Shown here in pieces: positions 43,906-52,333 of a DNA stretch of 64,000 nucleotides. The translations under genes were made by a program, and so were the position numbers. The notes under the pieces were generated by a model. The model did not search any database. It was not told where the DNA came from and saw only the letters and a program-made list of their open reading frames with translations. Origin of the DNA: Phycisphaerae bacterium. Its GTDB lineage: Bacteria > Planctomycetota > Phycisphaerae > UBA1845 > Fen-1342. Numbering within the stretch: position 1 is the first letter of the stretch; the number at the start of each line of letters is the position of its first letter. The stretch lies in NCBI GenBank assembly GCA_022072445.1, contig JAJVHV010000011.1, positions 40,132 to 104,131 of the forward strand, given 5' to 3'.

Positions 43906-44871
43906 CTACTTGTGCGTGATCATCGTCCACAGCCGCTGCTGCGTGTAATAGGACGGCAGCAGGGCTGACGGGAACATGTCGCCCGGAGGCGTGCTGTCGA
44001 AGCGCGGCGGCGTGGTGTCGGGATAATAATTCATCCCCAGTTTGCTGTCGGGCCCCACGTGCACCGGCTCGCCAGGATACCAGACGCAATACTTGGACGT
44101 GTTGATCGGCGTCTCCGACCCGGCCTGATAACGCACGCCATCAACGTGCCCGTCCTGCATGAGCATGTTGGCGGTGTTGTTCAGGTGGCGCCATGCGATC
44201 GTGTTGCTGTACCAGGTCGGGTCGTTCCAGGAAAACGACTTCAGATAATCGCCGCTCAGGTTGTAGATGCTGCTCCAGTTCGAATCCGCCGAAATCACGC
44301 GCTGCGCCGTGTGCGTCAGGTGGTTCTCGAACCGCCGCTGACGGTCGTCGTTCGGCCGGTTGTAACCCGGCGCCCAGTTCCAGCCGCCCGCCGCCAGCGT
44401 CACGCTGATGCCATAGCTGTAGTCGATTCCGCCTGTGGCGGTCGAGCCGGGATATTTCGAATTGAACGCCCGCCCGCGAGCCTGATTGATCGGATCAGGT
44501 TTCAGATCGTCCGGGCAGTACGCGATCCGGTAATCGCCCAAGTAGCGATGCTGCACGAGGATATCGACCCACGTGAATCGAACGCCCTGAGCCCCATCGT
44601 CCCAATACGGGAAGTAATCTTTGTGATCGGTGGACAGCGCGTTGAGCGCCTGACCGAGCTGCTGCAATCGCGCCATGCACTGCACACGCATCGCCTGATA
44701 CCGCGCCTGCTGCAACGGCGGCAGCAGCAGAGCAACGAGCAGAGAGATCACACCCACCACAACGAGCAGCTCCGCAAGCGAGAACGCTCGTCGTGTTGGC
44801 GCGATCGACCTGATTGTCAGGCGATGACGCACGATTCGTGTCGCTCCGTCGACTTGAAGCATCAGCGGCAT
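43906..44871 (-). CDS. prepilin-type protein with H-X-DG motif
   Basis: 321 residues from Met 44871 (an earlier Met at 44955 is possible). The class III-like leader ends in RRA/FSLAELLVVVGVISLLVAL with Glu5 conserved and Ala at -1. The late HLNNTANMLMQDGHVDGVRY resembles the prepilin-processing-associated H-X9-DG motif, here with ten residues between. Such proteins are abundant in planctomycetes and probably use the type II secretion or pilus machinery; the role is unknown. It is not linked to the gsp operon. Confidence 0.8.
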   Translation of the reverse strand: MPLMLQVDGATRIVRHRLTIRSIAPTRRAFSLAELLVVVGVISLLVALLLPPLQQARYQAMRVQCMARLQQLGQALNALSTDHKDYFPYWDDGAQGVRFTWVDILVQHRYLGDYRIAYCPDDLKPDPINQARGRAFNSKYPGSTATGGIDYSYGISVTLAAGGWNWAPGYNRPNDDRQRRFENHLTHTAQRVISADSNWSSIYNLSGDYLKSFSWNDPTWYSNTIAWRHLNNTANMLMQDGHVDGVRYQAGSETPINTSKYCVWYPGEPVHVGPDSKLGMNYYPDTTPPRFDSTPPGDMFPSALLPSYYTQQRLWTMITHK

Positions 44872-45010
44872 GATGTGGCCCGCGCGACTGCGCAAGCACC
44901 CTCTCTCGACGCCGCTTGAATACCCATGATAGCCTATCGGCAATTTTTGCATCACGCAAGCGCTTTTTTGACGGCCGTCCGACGGACCGCTTATTTGCCG
45001 CAGGATGATA

Positions 45011-45742
45011 TCACGATCGACGGTTTTCCGTCAGAAGTTGACCGAGAACTTGAGATGTTCGGAATTCCCGGGCAGCAAGATAGGTCAGATAATAATCAAA
45101 AAGCTCAAACCATGTCGCGACATTGGATGTCGTCAAATCCCCCGCCACCAGTGACGCCCCCAGCCGCCGTTTCTCGACATAGTGCAGCTCGCAGTCGCGG
45201 CAGATCAGCCCGCCCGCCGACGCACTGAAGTGCGCGTCGATTCCGCGTGGCGGCGTATGCCCGCAGCTCACGCAGCGATCCAGCGCCGGGGCATAGCCGA
45301 TCGCGCTCAGCAGAGCGCGCTGAAACCGCACGACCACGGGAGCCGCCGCCGCACCGGTCGCCAGCTCGCGAAGGGCGGAGACCGCGTCATCAAACAACGC
45401 CGGCGCCGGATCCTGCTCCTCCAGCAGCACGCTCAGCAGCTCGGCCACGTACAGCCCGCCGTAAAGCGCGGTCGCACTGCCCCGCAGACCGCGCAGCGCG
45501 TCGCGCTGCGCCCAGCCTGCGAGCGTCCCGAGTTGCGCGTCGCCGCGGGGCGGTGCAAACGTGAGTTCGCCAATCTCGAGCAGGTCCAGACCGCTGGCAA
45601 ACCGCGTGCGGGTTCCGCGGCGGATGCCGCGGGCGATGAGCTTGAGCAGGCCGGCCTGGCGCGTCAGCAGCGTGACAATCTGCGACGACTCGGAGAATTC
45701 CGTCAAGCGCAGGATGAGCGCGTCGTCGGTTCGTGTCGCCAT
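45011..45742 (-). CDS. recO: DNA repair protein RecO
   Basis: 243 residues. The N-terminal OB-fold (DALILRLTEFSESSQIVTLL) is followed by the helical domain and a zinc site of two CxxC pairs (CVSCGH, CRDCEL). RecO loads RecA on SSB-coated single-stranded DNA with RecR. The gap to the prepilin-type gene contains a T-run (45 kb side, around 44971) but no clear hairpin. It is divergent from the Sm-like gene. Confidence 0.92.
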   Translation of the reverse strand: MATRTDDALILRLTEFSESSQIVTLLTRQAGLLKLIARGIRRGTRTRFASGLDLLEIGELTFAPPRGDAQLGTLAGWAQRDALRGLRGSATALYGGLYVAELLSVLLEEQDPAPALFDDAVSALRELATGAAAAPVVVRFQRALLSAIGYAPALDRCVSCGHTPPRGIDAHFSASAGGLICRDCELHYVEKRRLGASLVAGDLTTSNVATWFELFDYYLTYLAAREFRTSQVLGQLLTENRRS

Positions 45743-45847
45743 GGGCCGCCACTTCCGGCTCGACGGTCCGCGTAGTCGCGTCCGGTCGCCGAAGATAGGA
45801 TACTCGACTGGTCAGGCGCACGGTGTCGCGTGCGCTCGGGAGCGGCA

Positions 45848-46177
45848 ATGACAACAGCCGGGCTGGACACTCTCTTGCGGCGGCGCGTCGTGCTGGATAC
45901 CAATGGATCGATGCTCTACATCGGCACGCTGGAGGCCCACGACGCGGGCGGCTACTGGCTTGCCGACGCCGACGTTCACGATCGGCGCGACGGCCACAGC
46001 ACCAAGGAAGAATACATCAGCGAAGCGCACGATCTCGAGCGAGCCGGATCGCGGCGCATCAACCGCAAACGCGTGCTCGTCGAGCGGCACGCCGTCGTCA
46101 GCATCTCGGCGCTGGACGACGTGGTCAGCGGCGGCGGCGAGGAAGAGGGCGGCGCCGAGGCCGGGGCCCGCGCGTGA
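45848..46177 (+). CDS. small conserved-looking Sm/SH3-like protein
   Basis: 109 residues from ATG 45848; an ATG 18 nt earlier is in frame. The sequence predicts a small beta-barrel: LLRRRVVLDTNGSMLYIGTL, GGYWLADADVHDRR and RRINRKRVLVERHAVVSISA. The pattern (short strands with a Gly-containing turn, a middle loop and a basic strand) resembles Sm/Hfq or SH3 barrels, but no family name can be given. An acidic Gly-rich tail follows. It overlaps the epimerase by 4 nt if that gene uses GTG 46174. Confidence 0.65.
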   Translation: MTTAGLDTLLRRRVVLDTNGSMLYIGTLEAHDAGGYWLADADVHDRRDGHSTKEEYISEAHDLERAGSRRINRKRVLVERHAVVSISALDDVVSGGGEEEGGAEAGARA

Positions 46178-46182
46178 CGGCC

Positions 46183-47199
46183 ATGAAGTTGAGCTGGCGG
46201 CGGCAGCGGCTGACGGCGAAACACGCGTTCGGCACGTCGCGCGGGGCGATTCGCGAAAAGGAAACACTGCTGCTCACGCTCGAGCACGAGGGCCTGGCCG
46301 GCGTCGGCGAAGCGGCACCCTCCGTGCTCTATGGCCAGACGCTCGAATCCACCGAAGCGGTGTTCGCATCCTGCGGCGACGCTCTGGGCGACGACCCGTT
46401 CGCCATCGAGCCCATCGTCGCGCGGCTGATCTGCCGGTTTGACGGGCAGCGGGCCGCCATCAGCGCCATCGACGCCGCACTGCACGACTGGGTGGGCAAG
46501 CGCCTGAGCGTGCCGGTGTGGCGGCTTCTGGGACTGAGCGCCGCGCGCTGCCAGACGACGTTCACGATCGGCACGGGTTCGCCCGACGAGACGCGAACCA
46601 AGCTGGACGAAGCGCTCCGCGCGGGGTTCGACGCGCTCAAGGTGAAGATCGGCACGCCGCAGGACGAGCAGACGCTGGAGATCATTCGCGCGCGTTTCTC
46701 GGGCCGGCTGGTGCTCGACGCGAACGAGGCCTGGTCGCCCGATGAGGCGGAATCGCGGCTGCGCGGCCTGGCGCGATTCGACCCGGCGCTGATCGAGCAA
46801 CCCCTGCCGCGCGACCATTGGCGTGAACTGGCGCGCCTGAAGCGGCTCGGCGTGGCACCGATCTACGTCGACGAAAGCTGCGAGCGCGCCGCCGACGTCC
46901 TCCGACTTGCGGAGTTCGTCGACGGCGTGAACATCAAGTTCAGCAAGTGCGGCGGCATTCGCGAGGCGCTGCGGATGATCGCGCTGGCGCGGGGGCTGAA
47001 CCTGGGCGTCATGCTGGGCTGCTTTCTGAGCAGCAGCCTGGCGATCGCACCTGCACTCTCGATAGCTTCGCTGGCGGACCACGCAGACCTCGATGGTCAC
47101 CTGCTGCTGGCCGACGACCCGTTCGCGGGCATCGAACGCGACGGCGGCGAGTTGCTCCTCGCTGAACGCCCCGGATTGGGCGTCGTCCCGCGCGGCTGA
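46183..47199 (+). CDS. L-Ala-D/L-Glu (dipeptide) epimerase-like enolase-superfamily enzyme
   Basis: 338 residues from ATG 46183 (GTG 46174 is also possible). The enolase fold shows the TIM-barrel catalytic Lys in FDALKVKIG, metal ligands in VLDANEAW, IEQPLP and YVDES, and the second Lys in NIKFSKCGG. The dipeptide-epimerase-type MLGCFLSSSLAIAPA and DLDGHLLLADDP end match the L-Ala-D/L-Glu epimerase group of muropeptide recycling. Substrate range is inferred from the family. Confidence 0.85.
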   Translation: MKLSWRRQRLTAKHAFGTSRGAIREKETLLLTLEHEGLAGVGEAAPSVLYGQTLESTEAVFASCGDALGDDPFAIEPIVARLICRFDGQRAAISAIDAALHDWVGKRLSVPVWRLLGLSAARCQTTFTIGTGSPDETRTKLDEALRAGFDALKVKIGTPQDEQTLEIIRARFSGRLVLDANEAWSPDEAESRLRGLARFDPALIEQPLPRDHWRELARLKRLGVAPIYVDESCERAADVLRLAEFVDGVNIKFSKCGGIREALRMIALARGLNLGVMLGCFLSSSLAIAPALSIASLADHADLDGHLLLADDPFAGIERDGGELLLAERPGLGVVPRG

Positions 47200-47318
47200 T
47201 GCGCTCCCTTGCGTGTGAGGCGTGCGACGGCAATGCAGAGCAGAATGCAGACCCGACCTGGGTCGTCGGGGCTGCCGCCGAGGCGGCCGCTCTCCGTGTG
47301 CGGCAGATGGGGATGAGC

Positions 47319-47386
47319 GTCCGTTGCTCGGGCCGGTATAACGTACCGGCCCGAACCAACCCTTTTTGCCCAAAGGAGCAACGGAC
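47319..47386 (+). repeat. nested inverted repeats at the left end of the IS110 remnant
   Basis: Outer arms GTCCGTTGCTC (47319-47329) and GAGCAACGGAC (47376-47386); inner arms CGGGCCGGTA (47329-47338) and TACCGGCCCG (47344-47353). In RNA the outer stem would bury the SD-like AAGGAGC before the ATG at 47387. IS110 elements place their bridge RNA in this non-coding end, so this could be its relic, or a translation control hairpin. Confidence 0.6.
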
Positions 47387-47662
47387 ATGAGAGATTCTAA
47401 GATGGAAGTGGCGTCGCGGGAAGTTGTGCATGTTGGCTTGGATTATTCGACCGCGTTTGTGCAGGTGTGTGTTCTGGATTCGGCCGGGCGTGTGCTGGCC
47501 AATGCGCGCTGCGCGAATTCGTGGCGGGCGCTGGACGCGTTGGTGCGTCGTTGGTCGCTCGACCTGGCGCATCCCGGTTACGTGCAGCGGATGAAGCAGT
47601 CAGAATCGCCCTGCCGACGCGGCTACAATGTGCATATGAACGTGTCAGCGAGGCGCACATGA
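47387..47662 (+). pseudogene. IS110-family transposase remnant
   Basis: Short frame of about 91 residues. The start VVHVGLDYSTAFVQVCVLDS is the DEDD transposase N-terminus of IS110, whose first Asp is in GLDYS. It then jumps to RRWSLDLAHPGYVQRMKQS, which in full IS110 proteins lies about 60 residues further on, so about half of the RuvC-like domain is lost. After that the similarity ends. The C-terminal transposase domain (Ser active site) is missing, so it cannot move. The FIST gene starts right at its end. Confidence 0.75.
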
Positions 47663-48867
47663 GCGTGCGTGCAGGCGGAATGAGAATCGCGACGGCGGCC
47701 GCGACCGACGTCGCCGCACCCGACGTGGCGCGGCAGCTTGTGTCAGCAGTCCGTGAGCGGTTGGGGCCGGGTCCGATTCACCTGGCGGCGCTGTTCCTCA
47801 GCGCGCATTTCGACGAACGCGTCGATGAAATCGCCGGGATGATCCACGAGGAGCTGGCCCCGGCCGCACTCATCGGCAACACCGCCGAAGCGGTCATTGT
47901 CGACCAGCGCGAATACGAAGGTCAGCCGGCGGTCAGCCTGTGGGCCGCGCGGCTTCCGGGCGTCCGCATCCGCTCGCTGCACTTCTCGCAGTCCGATCTC
48001 GAGCGCCTCAACACGGTCGAAGATTTTCGCGAATACGTCGGCGTGACGGCGGACGAGGCCGTCCATTTCGTCGTGCTGGCCGACGCGTTCAGCATCGACG
48101 TGCTCGGCCTGCTGGCCCGCGTCGAATCGGCCTATCCGCAGCGCCCCGTGGTTGGAGGCATGGCCTCGGGCGGCCACCGCCCGGGCGAAAATCGGCTCAT
48201 CTTCGAGGGCCTCTCGCTCCGCAGCGGAGCGACGGCCATCGCCCTCTCGGGTAACATCGCCGTCGACACGGTCGTCTCGCAGGGCTGCCGGCCCATCGCC
48301 CGGCACGTCGTCATCACACGCTCCGAGCGCAACGTCATCCATGAGCTCGGCGGACGCAAGGCGCTCCAGGTGCTTCAGGAACTGCTCCAGGGCTGCAATC
48401 CGCGCGACGTGTCGCTCGCCAAGCAGGGCGGCGTCTTCATCGGCCGCGCCGTCTGCGAAAGCAAGGACGTCTTCACGCGCGGCGACTTTCTCATCCGCAA
48501 CCTCCTCGGTTGGGATGCCAAGTCCGGCGCCATCCAGGTCAACGACCACGTCCGCCCCGGACAGACCGTCCAGTTCCACGTGCGCGACGCGCAGAGCGCC
48601 GCCGAAGACATGCGCGACCTGCTCGCGGCCCGCACCCGCCCGCCCGCCGACGGCGCCCTGCTCTTCACCTGCAACGGCCGCGGCACGCGCATGTTCGCCG
48701 AGCCCAATCATGACGCCGCCTGCGTGGCGGCCGTGAGCGGCGCGCTGCCGGTCGCGGGATTCTTCTGCATGGGCGAGATCGGCCCGATCCGATCGCGGAA
48801 TTTTGTCCATGGCCACACGGCGAGCATCGCATTCTTCCGGCCGGCAGCCGACCCGAACACGGACTAA
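47659..48867 (+). CDS. FIST domain signal-sensing protein
   Basis: 402 residues from ATG 47659. FIST-N (~40-230) shows IHLAALFLSAHFDERVDEI, LIGNTAEAVIVDQREYEG and RPVVGGMASGG. FIST-C (~240-390) ends in LFTCNGRGTRMFAEPNHDAA and PVAGFFCMGEIGPI, the most conserved stretch with its Cys. FIST proteins are thought to bind small ligands and often accompany signalling proteins. The IS110 remnant abuts it upstream, and rnpA overlaps its end by 65 nt or less. Confidence 0.9.
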   Translation: MSVRAGGMRIATAAATDVAAPDVARQLVSAVRERLGPGPIHLAALFLSAHFDERVDEIAGMIHEELAPAALIGNTAEAVIVDQREYEGQPAVSLWAARLPGVRIRSLHFSQSDLERLNTVEDFREYVGVTADEAVHFVVLADAFSIDVLGLLARVESAYPQRPVVGGMASGGHRPGENRLIFEGLSLRSGATAIALSGNIAVDTVVSQGCRPIARHVVITRSERNVIHELGGRKALQVLQELLQGCNPRDVSLAKQGGVFIGRAVCESKDVFTRGDFLIRNLLGWDAKSGAIQVNDHVRPGQTVQFHVRDAQSAAEDMRDLLAARTRPPADGALLFTCNGRGTRMFAEPNHDAACVAAVSGALPVAGFFCMGEIGPIRSRNFVHGHTASIAFFRPAADPNTD

Positions 48868-49243
48868 AACCCGTCCCGTCGGCCGACGCCCCACGCTGCC
48901 CGCCGAAGCCCGCGTCAAACGCCGCGCCGACCTCGGCCGCGTCTTCTCCAGCGGAATTAAAACCGCCGACGCACGAATACGGCTCTGGGTCGTCCGCAAC
49001 GGCGCCGGCACGACGCGCTTCGCCGTCTCCGTCAATCGCAAGCACGGCCACGCCGTGCGGCGCAATCTGCTCAAACGGCGGCTCCGCGAAGCGTTCCGGC
49101 TCACGCGCCATGAGCTGACCCCGGGGCTCGACATCGTCTGCTCGCCCCAGATCGACGCCGAATGGACCGTCGCCGACGTTCAGGATTCGCTGCGCCGGCT
49201 GACGGCCGCGGCGGCAACCCGGCTGGGCCGACCGCCGGAGTGA
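48809..49243 (+). CDS. rnpA: ribonuclease P protein component
   Basis: 144 residues from ATG 48809 (a TTG two codons upstream is possible); no other standard start lies between this and the conserved core. The core LPAEARVKRRADLGRVF, then RFAVSVNRKHGHAVRRN and the RNR-box NLLKRRLREAFRL are diagnostic. It helps the RNase P RNA cut pre-tRNA 5' leaders. The start lies within the FIST gene (overlap ~59 nt), and the usual rpmH-dnaA neighbours are absent. The stop overlaps the next gene's GTG. Confidence 0.88.
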   Translation: MATRRASHSSGRQPTRTRTKTRPVGRRPTLPAEARVKRRADLGRVFSSGIKTADARIRLWVVRNGAGTTRFAVSVNRKHGHAVRRNLLKRRLREAFRLTRHELTPGLDIVCSPQIDAEWTVADVQDSLRRLTAAAATRLGRPPE

Positions 49244-50469
49244 GGGACCGAGTAGTGCCAGCGGCGTGGAAACCGGATGGCCCGATCATCGTCATGACCG
49301 CCGCCGCGGGCGCCGGCCATGTCGTCGCCGCCCGGGCTATCGAGCAGGCCCTGCGCCGACGCCTGCCCGACGTCGAAATCGAATTGCTCGAAGTGCTCGA
49401 GTGGTCGAATCCATTCTTCCGGCGGCTCTACGCCCAGGGCTACCTCAGCCTGGTTAATCACGCCCCGACGTTCATGGGCATCCTCTACGAGGCCTTCGAC
49501 CGGCCCAACCAGCGCTTCCGCGACGCCATCCGCACGACGTTTCAGAACATGAATCTGCACGTCGTGGCGCGCCACCTCCGCCAACGCCGCCCAGCCCTCA
49601 TCATCCACACGCACTTCCTGCCCGCGGAGATGGTCGCGGAGATGCGGCGGCGCCGGCGGCTGAGCTGCCCGCACGTCACCATTACGACCGACTTCGAAAC
49701 GCACCGGATGTGGGCGCAACATCCCACCGAGCGCTACTACACCGCGACGGCCGACGGCAAGGCGTATCTGTGCACCTGGAACGTGCCGCCCGACGACGTG
49801 CTGGTGACAGGCATTCCCCTCCGGGCCGAGTTCGACCCGCCGCCCGACCGCGCCGCGGCCCGGCAGATCCATGGCCTCGAGATGACGCGTCCGGCGGTGC
49901 TAATGCTCTGCGGCGGATTCGGCGTCGGACCGACCGAGCGCTTCTTCGACGAGCTCATCGCGCTGCCGCCCACCGTCCAGCTCATCGTCATCACCGGCCG
50001 CAACGAGCGCTTGCGGCAACGGCTCGCGACCGCCGCCGATCGCCGCGGCCGCGACGTGCGCGTGGTCGGTTTCAGCGACCAGATGCACACCTGGATCGCC
50101 GCCGCCGACCTCGTCGTCAGCAAGCCCGGCGGTCTGACGGTCTCGGAGTCGCTGATGTGCGGCGTGCCGCTGGTGGTCGTCAATCCGATTCCGGGTCAGG
50201 AGGCTCGCAACAGCGACTATCTGCTCGAGCACGGCGCCGCGATCAAGGTCAACAACCCGCGGCTGCTGGGCCATCGCGTGCGCGAACTGCTCGACGATCC
50301 GGAGCGGCTGGCGGGCCTGCGTTCCGCCGCCCGAATCCTGGCGCGGCCCGGCGCAGCCCGTCGCATCGTCAGCGACGCCCTGAATCTGATCGGCGCCCCG
50401 CCCGAGAGCGGCGATCAGCCCGCCTTCATCCAGAATCCCGCAATCGCGCGTATCGGCGCGCCCCTGTAG
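49240..50469 (+). CDS. MGDG-synthase-like glycosyltransferase
   Basis: 409 residues from a GTG overlapping the rnpA stop. The N-terminal GT-B lobe carries IIVMTAAAGAGHVVAARAIE, the G-rich start of MGDG synthase/processive diacylglycerol glycosyltransferases (GT28). LIIHTHFLPAEM and TITTDFETHRMW are other marks. The C-terminal lobe has VSKPGGLTVSESLMCGVPLV, the UDP-sugar site. It probably makes a glycosyl-diacylglycerol or similar lipid. In this family UDP-Glc or UDP-Gal is the donor; which applies is unknown. Confidence 0.88.
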   Translation: MRDRVVPAAWKPDGPIIVMTAAAGAGHVVAARAIEQALRRRLPDVEIELLEVLEWSNPFFRRLYAQGYLSLVNHAPTFMGILYEAFDRPNQRFRDAIRTTFQNMNLHVVARHLRQRRPALIIHTHFLPAEMVAEMRRRRRLSCPHVTITTDFETHRMWAQHPTERYYTATADGKAYLCTWNVPPDDVLVTGIPLRAEFDPPPDRAAARQIHGLEMTRPAVLMLCGGFGVGPTERFFDELIALPPTVQLIVITGRNERLRQRLATAADRRGRDVRVVGFSDQMHTWIAAADLVVSKPGGLTVSESLMCGVPLVVVNPIPGQEARNSDYLLEHGAAIKVNNPRLLGHRVRELLDDPERLAGLRSAARILARPGAARRIVSDALNLIGAPPESGDQPAFIQNPAIARIGAPL

Positions 50470-50501
50470 CCCAGCCACCTCCGGCTGCATGCCGGTGTGC
50501 C

Positions 50502-50717
50502 CCCAGCCGAGCCCCGACCATGAGGGCGGCCAAGGCGGGAGCCCGAATGGAGGGGTTCGACCGGGAGCTGCAATCGTCGAGCGCCACAGTCACTTGGGTC
50601 CAAGCACCGTGGCATCCGATTTGTGCCCAATCTCGCCGAGTCCGTCGGTGTGCGACGACCGAACCCGTCCATTCAGGCTCGCTCCTCGCTCGCCTTCATG
50701 GTCGGGGCTCGGCTGGG
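50502..50717. repeat. long inverted-repeat element, copy 1
   Basis: Terminal arms of 26 bp (50502-50527 and 50692-50717) with one mismatch, starting CCCAGCCGAGCCCCGACCAT. Inside lies a second pair (50540-50560 and 50660-50680; 19 of 21 matching, with GAGCCCGAATGGAGGGG / its complement), so each arm is ~60 nt in all, around a ~100-nt centre. It occupies most of the 379-nt gap between the glycosyltransferase and the lipoprotein, where I see no gene. A TATAAT at 50795-50800 may be the lipoprotein's -10 box. Confidence 0.85.
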
Positions 50718-50848
50718 CGCGCCATTGCGAATACCGGGTATCGCGGTCTCGCGTGTGATGGTCCCGTCGCGCCCGCGCTCTTGCCCGCTCGCCGTATAAT
50801 CTCCCGCTGCTGCGATTTCGGGCTACCGCTGCGTGGGAGCACAATGAC

Positions 50849-52075
50849 GTGACGACCGTTTGCTGCCGGCTGGCACTCGTGGGTCTGACGCTCAGTCTCC
50901 TGCTGGGCGGTTGCCCCGCCGATTCCGGCCGCGGCGACCCCGCGGTCAGCGCCGTCATCGGCATTTCAACCACCCAGGGCGATCCGCCCCTTCGCGTGCA
51001 GGTCACCGCCGCCGACTCCACCTCGCGCAACGGCGAGATCGTCGCCTACGCGTGGGATTTCGGCGGCCAGGCATCCTCCGACCAGCGCGAGGCGTCGCAC
51101 ACCTTCACCGCCGCCGGCCGACACCTCATCCGCCTGACCGTAACCGACGAGACTGGCGAGATTGCAACCAACGCGGTCGAGGTGCGGGTCAACGGCACCG
51201 ACGCCAACCAGCCCACGGCGCGGATCGTCGCCGACGTCACCAGCGGCGCCGCGCCGCTCACCGTCTTCTTCGACGGGCGCAGCAGCTCGGCCGACAGCGA
51301 CAGCATCGTCGACTACTTCTGGGAGTTCGGCGACGGGCAGCAGTCGCGCCGCCCCGATCCGTCGCACGTCTTCCTCGCCCGCGGCGAGTACACCGTCACG
51401 CTGCGCGTCGTCACCGGCGGCGGACTCGACGACTCCGAGAACCTCACCATCACCGTCGCCGGCCGTGCGTCGTCGCTGCAATTCAACGGCGGCCAGCACG
51501 CCACGCTGCCGCTGGCCGACGACGCCGACCTCACGACGCTCACCGTCGAGGCGTGGTTCAAGGTCGATGCCACCGGCGGCGGCCGGCTGCTTCAGATCGG
51601 CGACGCCCTGGCGCTCGACGTCAACGCACAGGCCAAGGAGGCCAGCCTCACGCTCGCCGGCGCGCCCATCTCAGCCACGCTCGGCGCCGTCAGTGGCGAG
51701 TGGCATCATCTGGCGATCTCGTTCGACGCCGCCAACGCCGTTTTCTATCTCGACGGCGGGGCGATCGGCGAACACGCCGCGACCGCCACACTCGTCGCGG
51801 CCGACGCGGTTCTCGGCCGCGGTTTCCGCGGCAGCGCCGCGGATGTGCGGCTGTGGAGCGTCGCCCGCACCGCCAGCGAGATCAGCGCGAATTACAAGCG
51901 CCAACTGAGCGGGCTGGAATCCGGCCTGGCCGGCTACTGGCGGCTGGACGAAGGGCAGGGACAGGCGGTCGCCAACAGCGCGGACACGACCAACCCCGGC
52001 TACCTGGGAAGCGGCACCAACCCCGACGCCGCCGACGCCGCCTGGAGCAGCGACGGCCCGCCGGTAAACCCGTAG
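50849..52075 (+). CDS. PKD-LamG lipoprotein
   Basis: 408 residues from a GTG. The signal ends in the lipobox LLGGC. Two PKD domains (~30-115 and 120-200; VAYAWDFGGQASSDQREASH and VDYFWEFGDGQQSRRPDPSH are the typical W-D/E-FGDG cores) are followed by a LamG/concanavalin-like domain (~205-360; AWFKVDATGGGRLLQIGDAL, WHHLAISFDAAN, FYLDGG). The final part is GYWRLDEGQGQAVANSADTT. It is a surface carbohydrate- or protein-binding lipoprotein. Confidence 0.88.
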   Translation: MTTVCCRLALVGLTLSLLLGGCPADSGRGDPAVSAVIGISTTQGDPPLRVQVTAADSTSRNGEIVAYAWDFGGQASSDQREASHTFTAAGRHLIRLTVTDETGEIATNAVEVRVNGTDANQPTARIVADVTSGAAPLTVFFDGRSSSADSDSIVDYFWEFGDGQQSRRPDPSHVFLARGEYTVTLRVVTGGGLDDSENLTITVAGRASSLQFNGGQHATLPLADDADLTTLTVEAWFKVDATGGGRLLQIGDALALDVNAQAKEASLTLAGAPISATLGAVSGEWHHLAISFDAANAVFYLDGGAIGEHAATATLVAADAVLGRGFRGSAADVRLWSVARTASEISANYKRQLSGLESGLAGYWRLDEGQGQAVANSADTTNPGYLGSGTNPDAADAAWSSDGPPVNP

Positions 52076-52082
52076 TGTACGT

Positions 52083-52223
52083 TATTCTCAACTCGCTATT
52101 CGCCATTCTCCGTAGCGTCGGCCACGAGAAATAGCGAATATCGAATGGCGAATAACGAATGGGGTCGTCACGCGGCAGTTGCAGTTCGATTCGTTATTCT
52201 GAACTCGCTATTCGCCATTCACG
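52083..52223. repeat. A+T-rich TTCG-type intergenic repeats, copies 2-4
   Basis: Direct copies with CGTTATTCTCAACTCGCTAT (starting ~52083) and ATTCGTTATTCTGAACTCGC (~52193), and an inverted copy (GAAATAGCGAATATCGAATG, then GCGAATAACGAATGG) at ~52128-52162. The copies fill the 258-nt gap between the lipoprotein and the dehydrogenase start at 52334. Confidence 0.8.
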
Positions 52224-52333
52224 TAGTCGCCGTTGGACAAGCCGCGCCCGCTGGAAACCGATCATCAGTTGGTCAGGATTGGGTCCTTCCCGTGCCGGCC
52301 CTCCTGCGCAACTTGTTATCGGAATTGCCGCTG

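Noticed and set aside
50590..51030. Minus-strand frame through the inverted repeat and the lipoprotein start
   Set aside because: Composed of repeat DNA plus antisense of a supported gene.
52145..52333. N-terminal extension of the PQQ-type dehydrogenase from an ATG at 52145
   Set aside because: It would translate the A+T-rich intergenic repeat, and a proper signal peptide starts at 52334.
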